Assembly: GCA_026120185.1 (NCBI GenBank)
Contig: JANUWF010001783.1
Coordinates: forward strand, 8,461,001 to 8,525,000
Length of the DNA stretch: 64,000 nt
Source of the DNA: Voacanga thouarsii
Lineage: Eukaryota > Streptophyta > Magnoliopsida > Gentianales > Apocynaceae
Reading direction: 5' to 3'
A model generated the notes under the pieces. It saw only the letters and a list, made by a program, of their open reading frames with translations. It was not told where the DNA came from and made no database searches. Each line of letters begins with the position of its first letter. The stretch's first letter is position 1. The translations under genes and the position numbers were made by a program. Below, piece by piece: positions 34,935 through 46,600 of this stretch.

Positions 34935-37226
34935 TGTAACATCTCACTATCTATATACTTAAATAGGCAGGATGTAACCATATTCAAAGGATTAGGGGTC
35001 TTTATAATAAGGGACAAAAGAAACGAAAATGACTAAATAAAATTCTCGATAATTTTATTATAACCAAAGTTAAAATTTATACAAGTCTGAGAATCTAAAA
35101 CTAATAATCATCTCTCAAAAGAAATATAAAGCAGAACTAAATAAAATGAAGGTCATCTCTTATCTTTTCGACCAACTCAATAAAAGCACTCCCCTAAAAA
35201 CATGATGTAAAATAGTGTGAGATTGACATTTCAGTAAGTCCTATGTGTGCGAATGTCATATATAAACATTTCGTGCATACAGGTTTATCAAAACCCAAAA
35301 ATCATGTTTGCAAGACTTTCAAAGGAGCATTGCTCATCATATCCAAAGCAGTTCTCAATAAATCATCATCTTATTATAATCTTATAAGTTCATTATGTAG
35401 GGATTAGTAATGATTCAAACAATAGTATAACAATCCATATCATGGTTACCACCATGATAGCATCTCAATGTAACCTTTCAACAATAGGCAGTGGGGGATC
35501 CTCCCACTAGGGTGAGATACTCCTCAATCGCTACACCCAACACACCGATTGTCCAACCCGGATAAATAAAGTCCACATGGACTCATATGCTAGCTCAAAC
35601 CGGCCTAACTAAGTAGTACTTTCGCCTCTCCAAGTTGAGTTCATCGTCTGGAGGTGGCCTCCTGTCAGAAGACTCACTCTAACTCTTCAAGACTAGCACT
35701 ACTAGCCTACCCCAACTGAGTACTCAACGTTCCCTATTTAGGGGCAGAATCATTTGCCTTGTTTTCACAATCGTTAATTACCTTATCTATGTAAAACGCG
35801 ACTTTTCACAATAAGTTTTCCAAAACGTTTAGTGATAAAGAAAAGAAATCGTTTTTCAGTTTAAAAGTTGATATTTGACAAACTCATTTAGAGAATAAAA
35901 TAACTACGTTCTCAAACCAAGTATCCAAATACCATAGTACAATTCATCATATTCAACCAACGTTCCAATCATCATATTAACATCATTTCAAATATTATTG
36001 TCCAAAAATATTTGCAAACATGTAATATTTAGCAAATCAATTATGCATGGACTTATTTGGATATTATCAATAATCAACCAAAAGTAATGTTTGATCTCTT
36101 TTTCACTTTCTTCCTTAATCAATGTTTCTAGAATTAGAAGACAAATATGAATCCACTCATCATCATGGCATACATACAATCGAATCTCATCATCAATACA
36201 AGGACCTATAATAGTCGTCTCGATTTTGGTGGTGTTGGAATTGTGATGGTCGAAATCTTGGAAAGAAAAAGGGGCTGTTTTTGTTTTGTAGCAGAGAGGT
36301 TTAGGGTGTGATTGGTAGCTGTTATAGGTTAGGTTTAGATGTTTTGCTATTTGGAATGACTACACCTTATTTTGGACTCTTGAACAAATAAGGGAAAAAT
36401 GGCAACTTTCGCTCTTCTTGGTTTAGCTGAAATTGTAGTGAATAGGAGTTTGTGGTTGTGCTCTAGGGTGGTAAAGTGGCCTAGATAAAGAGAGGAAAAG
36501 GAGAAAAGTATAGGTTGATTTTTGGTTCAGCTTTGGGTAGAAATAGGGAAAGAATACTTAGGGTCTTATGCTATAATTTTTGCTTAAAATCAGAGGGAAA
36601 TTTGAGAGTAAGGGAAGTTGGAATTTTTGTGAGTGTGTATGTGACTAGTTTTTGTTTAACTTAGGAGAACTTTGAGAAATAAGAATGGAAAGGTTGCAAG
36701 AGTTGGATTTAAACTCAAGTCTCTAATTATTAAACACCAAGCTTCAACCACTACAACTCTAGCTTCAACCACTCTACTCAATCACTATAATTCTTGTTTT
36801 AATTACTAAACCACAATAACTCTTATTTGAATAACTAAACCACAACAACTCTTATTCCTTCTATTAATACTCATCTCATAATACTCATAACAAAAGCTCA
36901 AATCCACCAAGAAACTAACAAATTAACTCCTACTCACTCACTCCATTTCCCTTCTAATAATACTCATCTAATAATACTCATAAAACAAAAGCTCAAATCC
37001 ACCAAGAAACTAACAAATTAACTCTCACTCACTCACTCCATTTCCCTTCTAATAATATTCATAAGACAAAAGTTTAAGTCCACCAAAAAACTAACAAATT
37101 AACTCCCACTCTTGTTTAATCACATATATCCATGAAAATGATTCAAATTATCAAATGTCATATAAAATGTCATGCAATGTATGACTTTCCTCATATAATA
37201 AAGATGATGTTAAGCAGGGTATTACA
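34935..37226. mobile_element. Solo LTR (2.3 kb), Ty3/gypsy-like family A
   Basis: A 2292-bp sequence starting TGTAACATC and ending GGTATTACA, flanked by the exact 5-bp duplication CTATG (34930-34934 and 37227-37231). It contains no pol. It is homologous along its length to the element at 55335-58743, sharing words such as GTCTTTATAA, GGTGAGATACTCCTC and CCTCTCCAAGTT. TGTAACACC-type termini are usual for plant gypsy (Tekay/Del-like) LTRs; that lineage is an inference. Formation by recombination between two LTRs is the simplest origin. Confidence 0.85.
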
Positions 37227-37231
37227 CTATG

Positions 37232-37501
37232 GCTATAAGATATATTATGCCTCTTAATAGTAGTGTTAACGTAATTTGTGATTTGGAATTTAGAATATAA
37301 TAAGTAATTAATATTATTTAAATAAAAAATAAAAAAATTCATCTAAAGACTTTTAATTGAGATAAAAATATAATCTTTTGAATGAATTTTTTATATAAAA
37401 ATTATTATTTTATATTTTTAAATATATAAAATTCAAAATGATTTATAATTACCATGAGTATTTTAAGTGTACACGTACATAACATGTGAATATATTATGA
37501 T
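37232..37501. other. Short AT-rich spacer
   Basis: A/T-rich DNA between the solo LTR and the copia element; no feature recognised. Confidence 0.5.
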
Positions 37502-37506
37502 ATAAT

Positions 37507-37861
37507 TGTTATGAATTATTGGAATCTTTCTTAATTAGTGGAGGCTCCACTAATTATGGATTTATGTGAATTATTATAGAAGATTTTTATGGATGTCCAC
37601 CATTTAGTGGAGACACCACTAATTGAGATTAGTGGAAGATGATGTATGCCATGATGTATTCCACTAATTAGAGCTCTATAAATAGAGCTATTCTCTAATC
37701 TTGTAATACACCATTATTTTTGTGAAAGAAAGATTAGAGAAAGAATTGTGAGAGAAAGAAAGAGAGAAGTTTGAAGAGAAATTCTTGTGCAAAGAATAGT
37801 TAGAATTTTCTTAGTGTGTAGTGTGTAGATTTTATTCTAACACTACCTTAATTTTATAACA
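37507..37861 (+). repeat. 5' LTR of the copia/RKD element
   Basis: 355 bp, from TGTTATGAATTATTGG to TTTTATAACA. It contains TATA-like CTATAAATAGAGC near 37675-37688. It is followed by CGTTATCAGCACGAG, a primer-binding-type sequence. Confidence 0.9.
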
Positions 37862-37904
37862 CGTTATCAGCACGAGTCTCTACCATTATTAAAGCCAGAA
37901 GACA

Positions 37905-38460
37905 TGTACGCATTTATTGATCTCGCTAAATTCGAATTTGTAGCCCTTGATATTTCTGAGAAAAAAAAGATTATATGTCATACAGAAATGCATCTAAATG
38001 CTAAAAAAGAAGGAGATCCATATGTCATGTGGATAAAAAGAAAGATTTGACCACCTGAAGATGGTCGTACTACCCACTGCACGGTATGAATGGTTGCACC
38101 TGAAGTTGCAAGATTGTAAAATCGTGAACTCCGTGATGTATAAAACTATATCTTAGTTAAAAATTTTACGGAGAAAAAGTTACTGATGAAGTTATATTGG
38201 AGAAGACATTCTTCACTTTTCATGTCCTACAGTAACAATATCGAGAAAAATGGTATCCAAAATTGACAGCTTCAACATGAGTTATTATTGAGAAATCATG
38301 AAGTCAGATGAACTGGCTCAACAAAGACTCCTGAAGTGAATGTTGTTGGCTCCAGTAGAAGCCATCGTTATAGTCGTAGTTGTGGCAGTGGCCGTGGTTA
38401 TGGTTATGGACACACTCGATATTTTCCTTATCACAGAGAAATACTGGCCACCTGAAGTGG
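37905..38460 (+). pseudogene. Copia gag remnant
   Basis: Plus-strand frames read a gag start (FIDLAKFEFVALDIS), then PPEDGRTTHCTV and a Gly/Tyr/Arg-rich basic stretch near 38340-38440 (SGRGYGYGHTRYF). Stops and frameshifts interrupt it. The zinc knuckle expected next is replaced by the RKD insert. Confidence 0.55.
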
Positions 38461-38529
38461 AATAGAAAAGATAATAAGGGAAAAATATATTTTCATTAAT
38501 AATAAGCATCACATCTTTTATTCATATCA

Positions 38530-39640
38530 CTAGTGTTCATATGAACTTGAGGATACATGTTTATAGTTGCTCTTTTGTAATTGAGCTGACAAATATAAGA
38601 TGAAGGCTTGTAATTGTTCTTTTTCAATATTTACATTAGAGGAAGACAAACAATTAGTAATTATGGACTTCAGCTCCTCTTTTTCGACATCCTCCTCCTT
38701 TTCTTTCCCCTTTGAGCCAGCATCGAGACTAGTAGCAGAATTAGCCGTAAAATTACTGTGAAATGAGTCTTGGGATTTTATGATCTCCTTAAGTTTATTA
38801 TAATTAAATTTCTTATTATATTTGGCCTTGAAGCATACTTGTCTCAATTTCTGTGTTTGGTCCTCTAACTGCGTATTAGGACTTTCTTCCACCAACTGCT
38901 TTTCACATTCCAGATATCGCAATGGCTTCTTTCAACTTCTTCTCGACCCATATGTCCTCCTTCTTCTTTATTTTGCATCTCCCGTAAATCGAAGTGATAT
39001 CATCGGTTATTTACTTATAAATCTTTCATAGTTTCATACTTGTAAATTATAAGTATATATGAGAGAGAACTCGAACATTCTTGATTATGGTCTCCAAGCT
39101 CACCAATTTCCTGTGAGGCCATCGACGAATTCCTAACTCCCTACATCTTTTCTTGAGACGGGTTATGCCAATATTCGGTTCTTTGGTTGCGCTCTTGATT
39201 GGTAGGTAAAAGTATCTGCGAAATTGTTTCTCTTGATAGTGTCTTGGAGTTATTGCCCTTCTTCTCTCTCTCGCCTCTTAATCATCTTCTTCTCCCTAGG
39301 AATTTTGTCTCGCAATAATATCTTGAACTTCGATATTATGCATTTCATGAGTACTTACTCCGACTTCGTTGCCAAGACCACTCATTATTTCTCCTATAAA
39401 AAGAAAATAATATCGATAAAGGTAATACCATTCAAAATCCATGTTTAAATGTATAATAACTCGGAAACATATTCTCGCTTTGTTCAAAATCCATTAGAGA
39501 GTAGAAAGGATCATGCACAAGCATATCCTCATTCAAAGGAATAGCATCAAGAGGAACAAGTATCAAAAGCAGTCTCTTGTAGGGCGGATCAACTTGGTCC
39601 AAAGCAAGTATGTTCAAAACTTCCACTGATTTACATAAAA
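38530..39640 (-). pseudogene. RKD-type RWP-RK transcription factor copy inside the copia element
   Basis: On the minus strand three coding blocks match the plant RKD layout. An N-terminal block at about 39625-39430 reads NEDMLVHDPFYSLMDFEQ. The RWP-RK domain at about 39280-39080 reads FRRYFYLPIKSATKEPNIG, then TRLKKRCRELGIRRWPHRKL and SLETIIKN. A C-terminal block at 38922-38530 has CEKQLVEESPN and LRQVCFKAKYNKKF. Apparent intron-like gaps with splice-like ends remain between blocks, so it looks like a DNA-level copy, not a processed one. A frameshift just before the C-terminal block and a stop near the RWP-RK exon start suggest it is broken. RKD proteins control egg-cell and embryo identity in plants; no role can be claimed for this copy. 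Confidence 0.8.
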
Positions 39641-39719
39641 AACAAACCAAAAGAGAGTTTAATTTCATTATCAAGCATACTAAAAACAAATGGAAGCCCT
39701 CAAAGGTATCTCACCTGAA

Positions 39720-39884
39720 ATTAGGAGGAAGCGGTTGGTATGGAAAGGAAAATATATCAAAATCTTCTGCGTTCGAATTAGGCGAAGCGGTTGGTTTGGA
39801 AAAGAAAACATATCAAAATCTTCCGTGTTCGAATTAGGCGAAGCGGTTGGTTTGGAAAGAAAAATACATCAACATCTCGTCGTG
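39720..39884. repeat. Three-copy 56-bp tandem repeat upstream of the RKD copy
   Basis: GCGGTTGGTTTGGAAAAGA-type units start at 39731, 39787 and 39843, exactly 56 bp apart. They include ATATCAAAATCTTC and GTTCGAATTAGG. They lie 5' of the RKD N-terminal block on its strand. Confidence 0.9.
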
Positions 39885-39989
39885 AAACCGAGTCAAAATT
39901 TGACCATGTCTCAAATGAATTACGAGTCTCCATATCTCGCTTGTGATTTTGTTTTGATATTTACTAATGACTCGATAACCGAGATATAT

Positions 39990-39992
<3 letters not shown>

Positions 39993-40039
<47 letters not shown>
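39993..40039. repeat. (TA)n microsatellite
   Basis: About 46 bp of uninterrupted TA repeats upstream of the RKD copy. A minus-strand CT-rich leader-like stretch follows at 40045-40140. Confidence 0.95.
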
Positions 40040-40041
<2 letters not shown>

Positions 40042-40239
40042 GTATGAGGAAGAAGAAGAGGTAGATGGTAGGTAGAGGGTCGGAGGAGAAGAAAAGACAA
40101 GAGAGGAAGAGGAAAAGTCGAGTACGGGAAGAGTGAAAAAAAAGGAGATATTTTTCTTGGCATTTCCTACTTGTCATCATTTTCTTATATTTCTTTTCTT
40201 ATTCTCTTGTGAAATCATTATTCCCTAAATTAGGGGAGA

Positions 40240-42397
40240 AACAGAAACAAGTACAAGAAAGATCATGATTGGACAACGATCATTAAATTATCTTGATCCG
40301 CATACAAGCGCGTGTGAACTTGAAGTTCAAAAGATAATTCATTTGTAAAGCATTGCAAATCAAATGCCGGACGCTTTTGTTGACTCTGAAAGAGTAACAA
40401 AATCGCATATGTCGATTATAAATGCTCATATTCTAATTGAAGTTCCAACGAACAAAAGATTTTACATATAGTCACTGAGCCAAAAGCATGCCGAAGCATG
40501 GCCAACCTCTTAGTTCTAAAGATAAAAATCCTCGAAAGAAAAGAGGATTAAATGATCCAAAAGATCATATTGAAGAAAAGAATGATAAAGACCAAGAGAG
40601 AACCGATGACAAAGAACCAAAAGTTGATGAAAGTAACATCGAAATTTCTATCAATTATACCACTTCCGGTAGAAGTTGGAATCGGATAGAAAGCTGTTAT
40701 TGATAATATATTTGCATACAATATATCTCTTGATGTTACACAGGATAATGATGATCCCGAACCAATATCGATTGATGAATGTCGGCATAGAAAAGATTGG
40801 TCGCAATGGAAAGATCCGATTCAATCGGAGTTAAATGCACCGACAAAACGTGAAGTCTTCGGACTGCAGTCCGAACACCGGAAGGTGTAAAACCCGTTGG
40901 CTACAAATGGATATTTGTCGAAAGCGCAATGAAAAGAGTGAAATCGTTCGATATAAAGCGCGATTAGTAGCCCAAGGTTTTTCACAAAGACCAGGTATTG
41001 ACTATGATGAAACTTATTCTCCTGTTGTTGATGCTATTACACTCCGATATCTTATCATTTTGGCAAGTACATGAAAAGATAGATATGCACCTATTAGATG
41101 TTGTCACTTTGCTTACTTGTATGGAAATTTAGAAAATGATGTTTACATAAAAATCCCCGAAGGATTTCATATGCTCGAAGCATATAAACATTATCCTCGT
41201 GAAAATTACTCCATCAAGTTGCAGAAATCATTATATGGCCTGAAGCAATCTGAGCGCATGTGGTTCACACGTCTTAGTGAATATTTATTGAAAGCGGGAT
41301 TTAAAAATAACCAGGTATGTCCATGTGTTTTTATTAAGAAATTTGGTTCTAAATTTGTGATATTAGCTATATATGTTGATGATATTAATCTTATTGGAAC
41401 TCCTGAAGAGCTCCAAGAAATAATTGATTATTTAAAAAGAGAATTCGAAATCAAGGATTTTGGTAAAACCAAATTTTGCCTTGGTTTACAAATTGAACAT
41501 ATGGAGAGTGGAACATTTATTCATCAATCAACATATACAGCAAAAGTGCTAAAAAGATTTTATATGGACAAAGCACATCCATTGAGTATTCCAATGATCG
41601 TCCGATCATTAAATATGGATAAAGATCCTTTTCGACCTCAAGAAAATGATGAAGAACTCCTTGGTCCTGAAGTACCATATCTCAGTGCAATTGGTGCATT
41701 GATGTATCTTGCTAATAATACAAGACCTGATATTGCTTTTGCTGTCAATTTATTAGCAAGATTTAGTTCTTCACCAACACAACGACATTGGAATGGAATT
41801 AAACAAGTTATTCGATATCTCCAAGGTACAATTGATCTCGGATTATTTTATTCAAAGAAAATCAATCCAACATTGATAGGTTATGCAGATGCTGGTTATT
41901 TATCTGATCCACATAAAACACGTTCTCAAACGGGTTATCTATTTACATGTGGAAATACTTGCTATATCATGGCGTTCTACGAAACAATCTATAGCAGACT
42001 ACTTCTTCAAATCATGTTCGAAATTATAGCCATTCATGAAGCAAGTCGAGAATGTGTATGGCTAAGATCCATGATTCATTATATCCGAGAAAGTTGTGGA
42101 TTATCATCAATCAAAGGTATTCCAACTCCTCTTTATGAAGACAATGCAGCTTGCATAGCTCAATTACGAGGAGGATATATTAAAGGAGATCGGACAAAAC
42201 ATATTTCACCAAAATTCTTCTTTACTCATGAACTCCAGAAGAAATGTGAAATTGATGTGCTACAAATTCGGTTATGTGATAACCTCGCAAATATTTTCAC
42301 GAAGACTTTACCGACTGCAACATTTGAGAAGTTGAGATATAAAATCGGTATGCGTCGGTTTAAAGATTTAAAGGAATCATCTCATCTGAAGGAGTAA
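40240..42397 (+). pseudogene. Copia pol remnant: integrase end, RT and RNase H
   Basis: An integrase C-terminal tail (about 40240-40690) with stops is followed by RT. The 5' RT is frameshifted (VRYKARLVAQGFSQRPGIDYDE at about 40950). The main frame 41117-42397 holds KSLYGLKQSERMW, the active site YVDDINLIG, ALMYLANNTRPDIAFAVN, and RNase H (LIGYADAGYLSDPHKTRSQ, then EDNAACIAQL). A stop precedes the main frame and about 10-20 residues are lost inside RNase H. Non-functional. Confidence 0.88.
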
Positions 42398-42523
42398 TAA
42401 ATAGACATATAGAATAGTGTACTCTTTTTCCTTCACTAGATTTTTTTTTCCCACTGAGTTTTTATCTAGTAAGGTTTTAACGAGGCATATTCTTTATGTA
42501 ATTGATGAACATCCAAGGGGGAG

Positions 42524-42882
42524 TGTTATGAATTATTGGAATCTTTCTTAATTAGTGGAGGCTCCACTAATTATGGATTTATATGAATTATTATAGAAGA
42601 TTTTTATGGATGTCCACTATTTAGTGGAGACACCACTAATTGAGATTAGTGGAAAATGATGTATGCCATGATGTATTCCACTAATTAGAGCTCTATAAAT
42701 AGAGCTATTCTCTAAGCTTGTAATACAATATTATTTTTGTGAAAGAAAGATTAGTGAAAGAAAGATTAGAGAAAGAATTGTGAAAGAAAGAAAGAGAGAA
42801 GTTTGAAGAGAAATTCTTGTGCAAAGAATAGTTAGAATTTTCTTAGTGTGTAGTGTGTAGATTTTATTCTAATTTTATAATA
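42524..42882 (+). repeat. 3' LTR of the copia/RKD element
   Basis: 359 bp and clearly homologous to the 5' LTR. It differs by an extra AAAGATTAGTG-type unit near 42745-42760 and by loss of the ACACTACCTTA segment near its 3' end. The divergence shows that the insertion is not very recent. Confidence 0.9.
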
Positions 42883-42887
42883 ATAAT

Positions 42888-43640
42888 CTTTTTTTAGATT
42901 GATGTGGAGTTTAAAATGAATTTTAAACTGTTATTACTATCTTAATAATAGGTTTTTGCAAAGTAAAAAAGGTACAAAACGACATTGCCAGCATTTGTCA
43001 GCCGGGCTCTTTCATTCCAAGATAATGCGTTGTCCCTTTCTGGGAGTATCTTTTCCTTCTTGGTTCTGAATTTCTGCTGTCTTCTGTACAATTTTCCAGA
43101 TTTATTTATTTTCTTTTTAAATTCTCACTTCCTTTTTTTTTTCCCATTTGATACATGAGCAAAAAATTTTCTTTGTTTTATCAAATTCAAGAACTAAGAA
43201 AAGTCCCTCTCATATTTATGTCCAAAATCCTTAACTCATGTCTCCCCTTTCTCTTTCCCTGTCTTCATATCCCTTGCATCTTATTTCTCTCAGAATCTCT
43301 TTCTCTCTCTCTTATCTACACGCAGTGCACACACCGCATTAGCATTGTCAGTCTCACGTGCACTATCCTCTGCAAAACTTCATCAACCACTAACCCATTT
43401 CTCTATTCTACCAACTCTGTTTCCCCAATTATTTACTACTCATACAACTCTCTCCTCATCCCATCCCCTCCCCCACATCATTGATTGTACTTGGTTCTGC
43501 TCTATACTGTTTCATGTTGGAGCTTTTAAGACAATCTTGAAGTTGTGTAACAAAGTAAAATACTGTTCATGCAGAAGAATGTCTCAGTGAGATGCACCAT
43601 ATATGGTCTTCTTTTTTAACAGCTTCAGAAGTGAACAAAA
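42888..43640 (+). promoter_or_regulatory. Upstream region of the membrane-protein gene
   Basis: CT-rich plant promoter or leader-like DNA (43180-43480) before the start codon at 43641. An acceptor-like TTTTTTAACAG ends near 43621, so a 5'UTR intron is possible. No separate gene seen. Confidence 0.4.
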
Positions 43641-46600
43641 ATGGGCTTAAAGAACAAATCTTCGTGTCTGATTCTGCAGCTTTGGGCTTTCTTGTTTTTT
43701 ATTTTGAGAGCTTACTGTGACACTTCTGATATAGCTGTCGAGTTATTGAGGACTCCCCATGCATTCTCAAACAGAAATTCTGCTACATTTCTCTTTAGAG
43801 TGATGGTGAATGGAGAAAGCTGTGGAGATTGCACCACCAATTGCAAGGTTAGTTGATGCATGCAATGATTCTCAGTAATGTCACAATTTTCTGCTATTGA
43901 ATTAGGCCCGTTTTTCAATTGATTAGAATAAGTTGATTGCAGCTGTTCTGATCCAAAAGTTGAAGAACTGTTTTTAAAAAAAGCAACTCTGGTGATGCTT
44001 TTTTGAAAATTGTTTCTGTTTATGCAGTTCCACCAGAAAATGTTATTTTGAACTAATAGAAGCCTGTTTCAATAATTGATTTATTTTATCAGATTTATAA
44101 AACTGATCCTAATGTATGGTGATTGTTAAGTTTTGCAGCTGGTGGTTTCTTGTATATATTTCCTAGTATAGTTTATTTCATCAAAGCAGAGTTATTTTAT
44201 TTTAATTTCTTGTTTGCATAGTGTCGATTAGATCATTGTTTTGTTTGCATAACTGGCCTAATCTTAATCTGATTAGAAGTACAAATATCTATAACATTTT
44301 GAAACTACAATTATGTTGATTTTTCCTGTATATGCTGTCCCTTCAATGGCTGTTGTGATTTTATTTTCCGAAGTGGCCATCCTTCAGTCTGCTGCAATGA
44401 GGCTGCAAATGGGAATGATTGATCCTAGTTTCTTTTTTCCTTTTCCCTTCTGAGCCTGGTTGGGTCTAATGCATTCAATTTTGTGGTTATTCTTGACTAG
44501 TTTCCATTTTATTTTGTTGCAAATGCAGCTGGATGATAGCTTACGTTCAGCTTGTGGGAATGGAAAAGTTTCTTATACAAGACTGCAGGATGGAAATCAC
44601 AGTTTTGAGGTGTGCACCAACGGGTCTCGAGGAGTTGGCTGTGCCGGCTACAATTGGATCGTTGGTTGAGCACCCTTCTTAATCCTCACTAGTTAATTTA
44701 TCATTTGTGCTTGACATAGTCCGAAAACTCTAAAATCATAAATTTTGCTCGGATAAATGTAAAGAATCTCATTTTCTTTATGTTTTCAGTAATATATTAG
44801 CCATTTTTCTTTCTGATTTGGTCTTTGAGTGCCTTTTGATCCCAAGAGAATGATAAAAATTTTCCATTTTGTTTTGAATAACAAGAGCATGAGAAACATG
44901 AAAGGGCTATTTTTGTGTGTGTGTGCGTGCGCACGTGCATTTATTAAACCTCTATAGATCAATGAGAATGTGAACTGAGACAGAACAGAATGGAGAAAAT
45001 TCATTCTTGTAGTCAACATGCACATAGGAGTTCAGTTTAGGTTTTTAGCTGTATTTATGCGGGACTTCACTGTGATCCAGCAGCTTCTGTTTTACAGACA
45101 CGATTCATCCTACAGCACACATAACATCAGCTATGTCGTTTACTAATGCCACAAATGTTCCTGTAAATATTACCTTCACTGAACCTTGTGGAGGAGGTGG
45201 TGGTTTTCAGTGTTCTTCTGCAAATGCCTGCAACGTGAGTAGGAGAACAGCTTGAACTTAGAAGTACACGAATATCTTACTGCAATGAGATTCTGATTAT
45301 TGATAATGTATTTTCCACAGCTTCTCGTTTATGGTGCTGGCCAGATTATACCAAATTCTCTTACCGTCCTTCAACCAAATCTGAAATTTTCGCTTATCGT
45401 GAATTTATCAACTAGTACTCAGTATGGAAGAGTGGTCGTGGTAATGGATAAAAATTTCTGTACAGACTCTGCAGGAAACCAGTTTACAAGGACAGAAAAT
45501 TCTAGTTTATTTATTCATTTTGGTGAGTCTCAAATTCCGTATTTTCTTCAATTTGAAATCCTTCCTATGAAAAATGGCATATTTAAATGATGTTCTGTGC
45601 CTATTTAAAAATCTCAGTTGTCTTTTAATGGTTGAATGCATAATCATGACTTATACATTGTGATTTGTCAACTCGTGCACTGGTTTTTCCATGTCTGACA
45701 GCTAACATAACTAATAAGTTCTTAAGTTCAATGATGTTAAGCCATTCCAGTTTACTTTTTGGATGTTCAGATAGAAGAAGTGTGCTTGCTGACTTGAGGA
45801 CTCACATACCTGAAAAGCTACTACAAATTAACAGGGAAACAAGAACAGTGCTGGCAACAAATAAAACAAAGAACCTAAAAGTATATTTATACTTCACAGA
45901 ACCTGTTCTCAACTCATCTTCTGAAATTATGAATTCTCTCAATACAAGTCAAGGTTCACTTCTTCCTATTGGTGGTGATAATTTTGGAAACCGTAGATTT
46001 GGCTTTCAGGTCAATTCTAGTTTAGCCCCGTTATGCTTTACCTTGTACTTTCCTGTACTTGCTTTCTTTCTAGTAATCTTGGTATCTCACGTCATCATGT
46101 GTTTCCAGGTGAAAGACGTATCACAGGTGGCCATAGTTACAGTAAGCCTTGATTCAAAGTTGGTAATTAGTAGGCAGGGAACCCCTGTTTCTCCAGTGGC
46201 TCCAGTAACTTTCCTCTATGGTATGTGACACAGCTGTGACGTGTGTTAGAAATCTTATGGAAAAATATTGCACCAACAAGCATGGAACTGATAGAAGAAG
46301 AAAACAAGATCTCATTTAAGATACGATTAAAATCTATTTGTTTTCTACTTCAAACATTTTATCATGTCGAGGAGCCTACAACGAAAGAAAATAGTACTGG
46401 CATGTATTGGTATAGTTTGATTAGTTTTCTGGCTTCAAAGTTTTGATTGTTGATTGGACCTCCAGATTCTCAAAGACCTGCAGTCAGGTTGAGCACAACT
46501 TCTAGTACAAGGACAAGAGATAAAGTGATTCCTGTATTGGTTAAGTTCATGAAGCCTGTGGTTGGTTTTAATTCTTCTCATGTATCTTTCTCTGGAGGGA

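Larger units (their letters stand above)
37507..42882 (+). mobile_element. Ty1/copia element carrying an antisense RKD gene copy
   Basis: Bounded by the exact 5-bp duplication ATAAT (37502-37506 and 42883-42887) and by two similar LTRs. The internal region has a gag remnant (37905-38460), about 1.7 kb of foreign sequence with an RKD gene on the minus strand (about 38520-40200), an integrase end (about 40240-40480), and RT/RNase H (to 42397). A polypurine tract (ATCCAAGGGGGAG) precedes the 3' LTR. Most of gag, protease and the integrase core is missing where the RKD segment sits. Confidence 0.88.

Noticed and set aside
36700..36790. tRNA-like antisense stretch in the solo LTR (also near 58425-58490)
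   Set aside because: Resembles a tRNA B-box region read in reverse but cannot form a full cloverleaf; not called a tRNA gene.
39834..40180. Overlapping minus-strand ORFs with poly Tyr-Ile
   Set aside because: They are translations of the TA microsatellite and a CT-rich leader-like region.
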